Assembly: GCA_030432815.1 (NCBI GenBank) | Contig: JAUILB010000035.1 | Location: forward strand, 1-14,771 | DNA length: 14,771 bases | From: Alphaproteobacteria bacterium | Lineage (GTDB): Bacteria > Pseudomonadota > Alphaproteobacteria > Sphingomonadales > Emcibacteraceae | Direction of reading: 5' to 3' | Shown: positions 6,002 through 12,133 of the stretch, one piece after another | Numbering within the stretch: the first letter of the stretch is position 1 | Layout: each line of letters starts with the position of its first letter | Program-made: the position numbers and the translations under genes | The notes under the pieces: generated by a model | Databases searched by the model: none | What the model was told of the DNA's origin: nothing | Seen by the model: the letters and a program-made list of their open reading frames with translations, nothing else

Positions 6002-7396
6002 ATGACATTGGAAAGCGAAAATATAAGCGCTGATAACGATACACATCTTGATGGTGTGTTGCCGGTCTCTCCTGAATTGGTCGCGGAAATAGAAACTGCG
6101 CTTGCCAATGGTGATAAGGATCAGATTGATTTTCTGCTTGAGCCTCTTCATAGCGCAGACGTTGCTGACATATTTGAACAGTTGGGTGACAATGATCGGA
6201 GGTTATTGACTTCTTTTATTGGTTCGGACATGGAACCTGAAGTTCTTTCGGAACTTGATGACAGTACCCTTGAAGATGTTATCTCAGAAATGGATAATCT
6301 GGATGTTGCCCGTGCAATTACCCAGATGGAAAGTGATGATGCTGTCCATGTGCTTGGGTATATGGATGAAGATGAGCAACGCGAAATTATTGCTGCATTG
6401 CCCATTGAGGACAGACTTGCTGTTGAAGAGGGGCTTTCTTATCCTGAAGACAGTGCCGGACGACTGTTACAAAGGAACCTTGTATCCGTTCCCGGTCGCT
6501 GGACGGTTGGTAAGGTGATTGAATATTTTAGAACCGAAGAAAATCTTCCAACCGAATTTTATGAGGTTTTCATTGTTGACCCTTCGCATCACCCGATAGG
6601 GATAGTAGCGCTTAATAAAATTATCCGTACTAATCGGGAAATCAAAATCCGTGATATTATGGAAGAGGCACCAACTGTTGTTCCTGTCCATATGGACCAG
6701 GAAGAAGTCGCCTATCTATTTAGTCAATATGACCTGACCACCATCGGTGTTGTTGATGATAGCGGACGCCTGATCGGTATGATTACCGTGGATGACGTTG
6801 TCGATGTTATTGAGGAAGAAGCCGAAGAAGACTTGATGCGTATGGCGGGGGTTCAGGAAACAGATATTTCGGAAAGTGTATTTGAAGCGTCCAAAAACAG
6901 GGTAATCTGGCTTGTGGTAAATCTTGCCACAGCGATCCTCGCTTCTATGGTTATAGCCTTATTTGATGCAACTATTCAACAAATGGTTGCATTGGCAATC
7001 CTTATGCCGATTGTCGCATCAATGGGGGGCAATGCCGGAACACAGACCATGACTGTTACGGTGCGGGCGATAGCCACACGTGACCTGACATCATCAAATG
7101 TCAAAAGAATTATTATAAGAGAAACAACCATAGCATTGGTAAACGGCGTAGTGATTGCTTTGTTAATAGGCGGTTTATCATGGCTATGGTTTCAGGATGC
7201 CCTCCTTGGTGGTGTTATGGGAGTGGCGATGGTGATTAATATGATTATGGCGGGACTCGCCGGAATATTAATTCCCGTTGCTCTTGATAAAATGGATATT
7301 GATCCTGCACTTGCCAGCAGTATTTTTGTGACAACGGTTACTGATGTTATTGGGTTTTTCGCATTTCTTGGATTGGCGGCAGTGGTTCTTTTGTAA
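6002..7396 (+). CDS. mgtE: Magnesium transporter MgtE
   Basis: MgtE is a homodimeric inner-membrane Mg2+ channel gated by its own cytoplasmic magnesium sensor. The 464-residue length and order match the family: an acidic superhelical N domain (about 25-150, with DRRLLTSF and AALPIEDR repeats), two CBS domains (about 155-275), a connecting helix, and five membrane segments from about 300 to 464. The pore signature MPIVASMGGNAGTQT lies at 335-349, and the last helices carry MDIDPALASSIFVTTVTDV (431-449), which includes conserved acidic residues of the pore region. The ATG follows AGGGG at 5992-5996. The DUF1489 gene begins one base after its stop. No magnesium (M-box) riboswitch could be recognised in the leader, so control is probably by protein gating or by a promoter not clearly visible. 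Confidence 0.96.
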   Translation: MTLESENISADNDTHLDGVLPVSPELVAEIETALANGDKDQIDFLLEPLHSADVADIFEQLGDNDRRLLTSFIGSDMEPEVLSELDDSTLEDVISEMDNLDVARAITQMESDDAVHVLGYMDEDEQREIIAALPIEDRLAVEEGLSYPEDSAGRLLQRNLVSVPGRWTVGKVIEYFRTEENLPTEFYEVFIVDPSHHPIGIVALNKIIRTNREIKIRDIMEEAPTVVPVHMDQEEVAYLFSQYDLTTIGVVDDSGRLIGMITVDDVVDVIEEEAEEDLMRMAGVQETDISESVFEASKNRVIWLVVNLATAILASMVIALFDATIQQMVALAILMPIVASMGGNAGTQTMTVTVRAIATRDLTSSNVKRIIIRETTIALVNGVVIALLIGGLSWLWFQDALLGGVMGVAMVINMIMAGLAGILIPVALDKMDIDPALASSIFVTTVTDVIGFFAFLGLAAVVLL

Positions 7397-7397
7397 A

Positions 7398-7817
7398 ATG
7401 GCTGTTCATCTTATCAAGTTATGTGTTGGTGTGGAAAGCGTTGAACATCTTATTGAACTTCGTAAAAAAGACCCGCGTAATAAAGGGAAAGATTATAATT
7501 TTCATATTACCAGATTTAAGCCGCGCCGTGCCGATGAAGTGCTTGATGGTGGGTCCCTATACTGGGTGATTAAGGGGGTCATACAGGCCCGTCAGAAAAT
7601 TATTGGGCTTGAAGATGTTAAAACCGAAAACGGTACTAAATGTATGATCAAGATGGATAAGAAAATTTACCTGACTGAATCCCAGCCCCGCAGGGCATTT
7701 CAGGGATGGCGATATTTAGAGCAGAATTCAGTTCCGAAAGATTTATCACCGAATAGTAATATACTTGATATTCCTGTTGAATTAAGGTCGGAGCTCAAGG
7801 AGCTTGGTCTGATCTAA
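7398..7817 (+). CDS. DUF1489 family protein
   Basis: The 139-residue product begins MAVHLIKLCVGVESVEHL, the characteristic opening of DUF1489 proteins, which are widespread in Alphaproteobacteria and have no known function. Other conserved-looking parts are the TRFKPRRADEVLDGGSLYWVIKG block (about residues 38-60), which contains many charged residues, and a central QPRRAFQGWRYLE segment (97-109). No signal peptide or membrane helix is seen, so it should be cytoplasmic. The start at 7398 is chosen over an in-frame upstream ATG inside mgtE, because it gives the family N-terminus. It lies one base after the mgtE stop, and the lack of a strong Shine-Dalgarno sequence points to translational coupling to mgtE. 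Its 3' end overlaps the convergent bax-like gene by 23 nt. Confidence 0.88.
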   Translation: MAVHLIKLCVGVESVEHLIELRKKDPRNKGKDYNFHITRFKPRRADEVLDGGSLYWVIKGVIQARQKIIGLEDVKTENGTKCMIKMDKKIYLTESQPRRAFQGWRYLEQNSVPKDLSPNSNILDIPVELRSELKELGLI

Positions 7818-8781
7818 AATCCTGAAAAGAGTTCTGCTCCAGTTTGGCTTCATCAAAACTGGATAAATTATTTTCCTGAATTATGCTGTTAAGGTTATCA
7901 ATATATTCAAAACCTCTTTCCGAATAATAAAGTAAGGTAAATAGCATATCATCATTAATGACGATATCCTCGGCAGTTGCAAATTTGCTTCTTTCTGTTC
8001 TGAAGTCTTCGTAAGCAGGATGTGTATTCAGATTTAGGGCGTACCCTTCAACGGCACTGATCAGGTTATTAAATCTTCTGATGCTATGGGTTTCCCCATG
8101 TTCTCTTTCCAATGGTATTATGCCGGAATCATCATCCCAGGTCCACTGCCCGTAAAGTGCATTTGCCTGTTGTGCGAATCTCGAGGTTCCCCATCCGGTT
8201 TCGATTGCCGCCTGTGTCAGTGCAAGCGAAGGAGGGATGATGTTCATACGCTTATTTAATTCTTCCAGACTAGAAAATAAATTGTCCGGGGTTAGCTCAT
8301 CCATTCTATAGCGCGCTAGCTTTCTTCTAAGCCAGTAGAGGTCAGAATTTGTCGCTTTTCCGTTAATTTCAATATCACTTATGATCTGTAATAATTTACT
8401 GCGCTCATATTCAATATACTCATTCACTTTGAGTATAGGAGGAAGTAATGAAGCTATGAACAGCTCCTTTTTCATATCTGTATCATCAATATTTGTCAGT
8501 TCACGGGGGAGTTGTTCCAGAAATAAATTAGGTACATCTGCCTCACCGCGTTTAATTTCAGCGAGATTATATCCATATGCTGCGAATCTCTTTGTGACGT
8601 CCTCTCCCTCATTTAGCCTTAAATGACTGATGAGAGTAACAGTTGAGAAGTTATTTTTGCTCTTATTTACCTCTGAAATAGAAATATAAAGGGGCACTGC
8701 AATAAAAATTGCAAAAAAAAGTAGTAAAAATACATCTTTTTTATCAAAAGTTGAAGATTCTTGTCTTAATCCACTAGCCAT
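7795..8781 (-). CDS. Bax-like membrane-anchored N-acetylglucosaminidase
   Basis: The protein has 328 residues: a short charged N-terminus, one hydrophobic anchor (about 17-34), a helical middle region, and a C-terminal glucosaminidase domain (about 165-300). That domain shows IIPPSLALTQAAIETGWGTS (181-200), with E194 the expected catalytic acid, followed by NALYGQWTW (207-215) and a SAVEGYALNLNTHPAYEDFR segment typical of the Bax/FlgJ-like family (COG2992). Such enzymes cut the glycan strands of peptidoglycan. The single N-terminal helix followed by the domain suggests an inner-membrane anchor with a periplasmic catalytic part. AGGA lies about 5 nt before the ATG at 8781. It is divergent from mipZ and overlaps DUF1489 tail to tail. 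Its physiological role is not established; a FlgJ-type flagellar function is less likely, as no rod-capping domain is visible. Confidence 0.85.
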   Translation of the reverse strand: MASGLRQESSTFDKKDVFLLLFFAIFIAVPLYISISEVNKSKNNFSTVTLISHLRLNEGEDVTKRFAAYGYNLAEIKRGEADVPNLFLEQLPRELTNIDDTDMKKELFIASLLPPILKVNEYIEYERSKLLQIISDIEINGKATNSDLYWLRRKLARYRMDELTPDNLFSSLEELNKRMNIIPPSLALTQAAIETGWGTSRFAQQANALYGQWTWDDDSGIIPLEREHGETHSIRRFNNLISAVEGYALNLNTHPAYEDFRTERSKFATAEDIVINDDMLFTLLYYSERGFEYIDNLNSIIQENNLSSFDEAKLEQNSFQDFRSDQAP

Positions 8782-8858
8782 ATTTATCCTAAAAGGGTAA
8801 GTTGTTTCCCTCGCATTTGTATAATAATATAGTGAGTCTTCAATTTCCAGATTTTTAG

Positions 8859-8887
8859 TTTATTGGGATTAAGAACTAAAATATAAT
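8859..8887 (+). promoter_or_regulatory. Candidate promoter of the mipZ operon
   Basis: A consensus TATAAT (8882-8887) lies 25 nt before the mipZ ATG, and a weak -35-like TTTATT (8859-8864) sits 17 bp upstream of it. The leader would be about 20 nt and contains GGAG (8903-8906). Only the -10 element is convincing. Confidence 0.4.
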
Positions 8888-8912
8888 ATCTGGTTGGGGA
8901 GCGGAGAAGGAA

Positions 8913-9767
8913 ATGCCAAAAAATAAAAATAAGGCGCATGTTATTGTTGTGGGCAACGAAAAGGGTGGTTCGGGTAAATCTACCACGGCTATGCATATAG
9001 TTGTAAGTCTAATGAAGCGGAATTTTAATATTTCGGTGGTTGATTTGGATTCACGGCAAAAATCGCTTGCGCGCTATCTAGAAAATAGATTGAATTATGC
9101 AGAAAAGCATAAGCTTCAGTTGTCAATACCGGATGTCTATATCCTGTCTAAATCACAGGAAGGCGATATTGACAATATGATGTTTGAAGATACAAAGAAT
9201 TTTACCGACCTGATTGAAGAACTTCACAAAGATTCAGATTTTATACTCATTGATTGTCCTGGGACGGATTCAAACCTTGCCAGACTGGCTCATAGCGTAG
9301 CGGATACATTAATTACACCGATTAACGATAGTTTTGTTGATCTGGATCTTTTGGCAACGGTTAATTCTGATACTTACAAAGTGGAAAAACTAAGCCTTTA
9401 TAGTGAAATGGTTTGGGATGCGCGCAAGCATCGTGCCATGACGGATCGTGGAACTATTGACTGGATTGTAATGCGGAACCGTGTTTCTAATCTGGATGCA
9501 AAAAACAAGCGTCGTGTACATGATGCACTTAAAGAACTACAAAAAAGGGTGTCGTTCAGGTATATTCAGGGATTGGCCGAACGTGTTATTTACCGGGAAT
9601 TATTTCCAAAGGGATTAACATTAGTTGATTTTCCAGATACTGAAGAGAAGGTCACACTTTCTCACATTGCGGCTCGTCAGGAAATTCGCAGGCTTATGTC
9701 CGATCTTGGCTTGCCTGGATGGAACGAGGTAAAGGGAGTAAAGGCTGAGACAAGGTTTTCTGCTTAA
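8913..9767 (+). CDS. mipZ: MipZ-type ParA-family ATPase, division site regulator
   Basis: MipZ is a ParA/MinD-superfamily ATPase of Alphaproteobacteria that forms gradients from the ParB-bound origin regions and blocks FtsZ assembly away from midcell. This 284-residue protein opens with the MipZ-like HVIVVGNEKGGSGKST. The deviant Walker A box KGGSGKST is at 17-24, with signature lysine K17 and catalytic lysine K22, and there is an SVVDLDSRQKSLARYLENR switch region (40-58). The Walker B region FILIDCPGTDSNLARLAHSVADTLITPINDSFVD (near 110-143) matches MipZ rather than generic ParA or MinD. No MinD-type C-terminal amphipathic targeting helix is obvious. A GGAG site lies 6 nt before the ATG. The J-domain gene starts on the base after its stop, and a sugar-phosphate mutase gene follows. 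Identification as MipZ is strong; direct action on FtsZ is known from the family, not seen here. Confidence 0.93.
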   Translation: MPKNKNKAHVIVVGNEKGGSGKSTTAMHIVVSLMKRNFNISVVDLDSRQKSLARYLENRLNYAEKHKLQLSIPDVYILSKSQEGDIDNMMFEDTKNFTDLIEELHKDSDFILIDCPGTDSNLARLAHSVADTLITPINDSFVDLDLLATVNSDTYKVEKLSLYSEMVWDARKHRAMTDRGTIDWIVMRNRVSNLDAKNKRRVHDALKELQKRVSFRYIQGLAERVIYRELFPKGLTLVDFPDTEEKVTLSHIAARQEIRRLMSDLGLPGWNEVKGVKAETRFSA

Positions 9768-10217
9768 ATGATCTTTTATTTACTGATTTTTGTATTAGGC
9801 GCTGTCATTTTATACTTCGCCATATCGAATTATCTAAAAAATCAACCTGAAAAATTTAATGACATGTTTGGTAAGGTGCTTGGTGTAGTTCTGGGTGTCG
9901 TGGGCTTTTTCTTGCTGATAAGAGGGAGTATCCCTGTTGGTATAGCACTCGCGGCGGGGGCTGTATTATCCTGGCAGGGTTCGTTATGGTCTTATTTACG
10001 TTCGCGTGCAGGAGTACAGGATAGCCCTGCTTCATTAAATTCGCAAATGACGAGGGAACAAGCTCTTGAAATACTTGAGCTTTCCGGGAATCCTACTGAA
10101 CAGGAAATCAAAGAAGCACACCATAGACTGATGATGAAAATGCATCCTGATCAGGGCGGATCCGGTTATTTCGCCGCGCAGCTTAATCAGGCAAAAGATA
10201 TACTACTAAATAAATAA
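9768..10217 (+). CDS. Membrane-anchored J-domain (DnaJ-like) co-chaperone
   Basis: This 149-residue protein has two to three hydrophobic segments (about 2-20, 35-52 and 55-75) and a C-terminal J domain (about 95-149). The diagnostic HPD motif is at 126-128, inside LMMKMHPDQGGSGYFAAQLNQAKDILL. J domains stimulate DnaK ATPase, so the protein should recruit Hsp70 to the inner membrane, with the J domain in the cytoplasm. The glycine-loop and C-terminal substrate domains of full DnaJ are absent; the layout recalls Tim14/Pam18-like proteins of Alphaproteobacteria. Its ATG (9768) directly abuts the mipZ TAA (9765-9767) with no good Shine-Dalgarno of its own except a purine stretch inside mipZ, which implies translational coupling. 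Its client is unknown. Confidence 0.88.
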   Translation: MIFYLLIFVLGAVILYFAISNYLKNQPEKFNDMFGKVLGVVLGVVGFFLLIRGSIPVGIALAAGAVLSWQGSLWSYLRSRAGVQDSPASLNSQMTREQALEILELSGNPTEQEIKEAHHRLMMKMHPDQGGSGYFAAQLNQAKDILLNK

Positions 10218-10231
10218 AATAAGGACAGAAA

Positions 10232-11629
10232 ATGCCCGTTAGTCATCAATTCAATCCAAGTATATTACGTGAATATGATATTAGGGGAATCGTCGGGGAA
10301 ACGTTGACTGAAGTTGATGCAACAGCACTCGGCAGGGCTTTTGGTACCGTTATTATCCGAAATGGCGGTAAAAAAATATGTTTGGGGTATGATGGTCGTT
10401 TAAGTTCACCAATGATGGAAGCAGCAATTCTGGAAGGGCTGATCTCAACCGGATTGGAAGTAATATGCATAGGGCGAGGTCCTTCTCCTATGCTCTATTA
10501 TTCAGTATATGAACTGGATACGGACGGCGGAGTTATGATTACAGGCTCTCATAATCCTCCAAATTATAACGGTTTTAAAATGATGATTGGCAAAGGGGGA
10601 TGTTACGGTAAGCAAATTCAGGAAATAGGACGGATCAGTGCAAGCGGCGATCTCGAGCACGGTACAGGGGTAGTGACAAAAATAGATATTTTTGATCGTT
10701 ATGTTGATCGCATGTTACAGGATGTGGATTTTGACGCCCTTGAAGCAGCTGATATGACCGTTGGGTGGGATGCTGGAAACGGTGCAGCAGGTGATGTTAT
10801 TTCTGCATTAACAAAAAGGTTGCCTGGTAAGCATATATTACTTAATGAAAAAATTGACGGTACATTTCCATCCCATCATCCTGATCCGACTGTTGCTGAA
10901 AATCTGGTTGAGTTACAAGACGCAATCGCAGAACAGAATATGGATATGGGTGTTGCATTTGACGGAGATGGCGACAGGATTGGAGCCGTTGATTGCGGTG
11001 GTGAAATTGTATGGGGTGATCAGCTATTGGCAATTTTGTCACAAGATGTGCTTAAGGACCGGCCAGGTTCAAAAATAATCGCAGATATTAAGTGCAGTCA
11101 GGTTTTATTTGATCATATTCAAAAGCTGGGCGGCGAACCAGTTATGTGGAAAACGGGTCATTCGCTGATTAAAAGTAAAATGGTTGAACTTGATGCTCCG
11201 CTCGCCGGTGAAATGAGCGGTCACATTTTTTTCAAACATAAATACTATGGTTTTGATGACGCGGTATATGTGGCTTTAAGGTTATTAAACACGGTTGCAA
11301 AAACAGAAGGTGGTCTTGAAAGTCTGCGAAAAAGCCTTCCTGCTGTTGTTAATACGCCGGAAATAAGAATTGAATGTGATGAAGGTCGGCCTTTTGTCGT
11401 CGTCGATGAGGTATTGGAACGTTTAAGAAAAACGGATGCCAAAATTAATGATCTGGACGGCGCGCGCGTGCTTTCTGATGATGGTTGGTGGCTTATTCGT
11501 GCATCCAATACACAAAATGTTATCGTTGCGCGTTGTGAAGGAAAGGATGCTGAGGCCTTAAAGCGCGTCTATGATGATCTTTCTACTCAGCTTAGATTAA
11601 GTAATGTTGAACCGCCAGCGCTTCCTTAA
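10232..11629 (+). CDS. Phosphomannomutase / phosphoglucomutase (alpha-D-phosphohexomutase)
   Basis: The enzyme interconverts hexose 1- and 6-phosphates, supplying GDP-mannose or UDP-glucose precursors for envelope polysaccharides. The 465-residue length and four-domain layout match the AlgC/ManB group. The active phosphoserine S106 lies in TGSHNPPNYNGFK (104-116), the Mg2+ loop DGDGDR is at 244-249, the sugar-specificity loop GEMSGH at 326-331 and the phosphate-binding loop RASNTQN at 423-429. A GEMSGH loop fits bifunctional PMM/PGM enzymes, but preference for mannose or glucose cannot be fixed from sequence. AAGGA (10221-10225) precedes the ATG, and the gene follows the J-domain gene after 14 nt, so it is probably the last gene of the mipZ transcription unit. 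A weak terminator-like structure lies about 80 nt downstream. Confidence 0.93.
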   Translation: MPVSHQFNPSILREYDIRGIVGETLTEVDATALGRAFGTVIIRNGGKKICLGYDGRLSSPMMEAAILEGLISTGLEVICIGRGPSPMLYYSVYELDTDGGVMITGSHNPPNYNGFKMMIGKGGCYGKQIQEIGRISASGDLEHGTGVVTKIDIFDRYVDRMLQDVDFDALEAADMTVGWDAGNGAAGDVISALTKRLPGKHILLNEKIDGTFPSHHPDPTVAENLVELQDAIAEQNMDMGVAFDGDGDRIGAVDCGGEIVWGDQLLAILSQDVLKDRPGSKIIADIKCSQVLFDHIQKLGGEPVMWKTGHSLIKSKMVELDAPLAGEMSGHIFFKHKYYGFDDAVYVALRLLNTVAKTEGGLESLRKSLPAVVNTPEIRIECDEGRPFVVVDEVLERLRKTDAKINDLDGARVLSDDGWWLIRASNTQNVIVARCEGKDAEALKRVYDDLSTQLRLSNVEPPALP

Positions 11630-11688
11630 TTGACAATATTTCCTGTTTATTTTTTGTTAGTATGAATTATGATATGATTAATTCGACT

Positions 11689-11727
11689 GGTTTCTGTTGG
11701 TTTAACCAATAAAAATAAGGTTGAACC
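11689..11727. promoter_or_regulatory. Phased GGTTnAACC dyads upstream of clpS
   Basis: Two 9-bp dyads of the form GGTT-n-AACC occur at 11699-11707 and 11719-11727, with centres exactly 20 bp apart. A further GGTTT half-site lies at 11689, 10 bp before the first dyad. The first dyad extends to TTGGTT-T-AACCAA. Ten-base phasing puts all on one face of the helix, as expected for cooperative binding of a dimeric regulator. They lie about 40-70 bp upstream of the clpS -10 element. The regulator is unknown, and the second dyad overlaps a possible terminator. Confidence 0.4.
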
Positions 11728-11738
11728 CTTTATTTTTT
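11711..11738 (+). terminator. Possible terminator of the phosphohexomutase gene
   Basis: AAAAATAAGG (11711-11720) can pair with CCTT-T-ATTTTTT (11727-11738) around a TTGAAC loop, with one bulged T, and the right arm ends in a T run. The stem has only two G-C pairs, so it is weak. Position after the phosphohexomutase gene and before clpS fits a terminator, but the same bases form part of the GGTTnAACC repeat. Confidence 0.35.
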
Positions 11739-11764
11739 CAATATGATTTCTATCTTTAAGGTAG

Positions 11765-11773
11765 TGGTATAAT
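11765..11773 (+). promoter_or_regulatory. Extended -10 promoter of clpS-clpA
   Basis: TG-G-TATAAT (11765-11773) is a perfect extended -10 element. No good -35 hexamer lies 17 bp upstream (GATTTC at 11745-11750), which is usual for extended -10 promoters. Transcription would begin near 11780, leaving a leader of only about 13 nt before the clpS ATG at 11793. Confidence 0.5.
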
Positions 11774-11792
11774 TTAAAAGACGATCAGGTAA

Positions 11793-12119
11793 ATGAGCGA
11801 TAAAGAAAATAACAAAGATGGTGGCACGCAGGGTTCGGTCATTACCAAAGCGAAACCTAAGACCAAAAAGCCGTCCATGTATAAAGTTCTCATGCTGAAT
11901 GATGACTATACACCAATGGATTTTGTTGTTCATGTTTTACAGAAATTTTTTAAAATGCCGGAAACAGAAGCGATGCGGATCATGTTACAAGTACACCAGC
12001 AGGGTATTGGTGTTTGTGGTGTATTCAGTTTTGAAGTTGCAGAGAGTAAAGTACATCAGGTAGTTGATTATGCTCGAAAAAACGAACACCCGCTTCAATG
12101 TACATTGGAAAAAGACTAG
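11793..12119 (+). CDS. clpS: ClpS, N-degron adaptor of ClpAP
   Basis: ClpS binds substrates carrying destabilising N-terminal residues and hands them to ClpA for degradation by ClpAP. The 108-residue protein has a flexible charged N-terminal extension (1-27) used for ClpA engagement, then the ClpS core. Residues matching the E. coli N-degron pocket are present: N36, D37 and M42 in LNDDYTPMDFV, and H68 in QVHQQGIGVCGVF. The end, ARKNEHPLQCTLEKD, is nearly identical to the family consensus. The gene lies 14 nt upstream of clpA, the classical arrangement. Its ribosome-binding site is weak (AGG at 11788-11790 is close to the ATG). Alphaproteobacteria often carry two ClpS paralogues; the clpA-linked one is usually the canonical ClpS1-type. 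Confidence 0.96.
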   Translation: MSDKENNKDGGTQGSVITKAKPKTKKPSMYKVLMLNDDYTPMDFVVHVLQKFFKMPETEAMRIMLQVHQQGIGVCGVFSFEVAESKVHQVVDYARKNEHPLQCTLEKD

Positions 12120-12133
12120 TCAAGGAGATAAGC

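Noticed and set aside
12098..12133. ATG at 12098 as the start of clpA, overlapping clpS
   Set aside because: The extra 12 residues do not match ClpA, and the GTG at 12134 has a strong AAGGAGAT and gives the family N-terminus.
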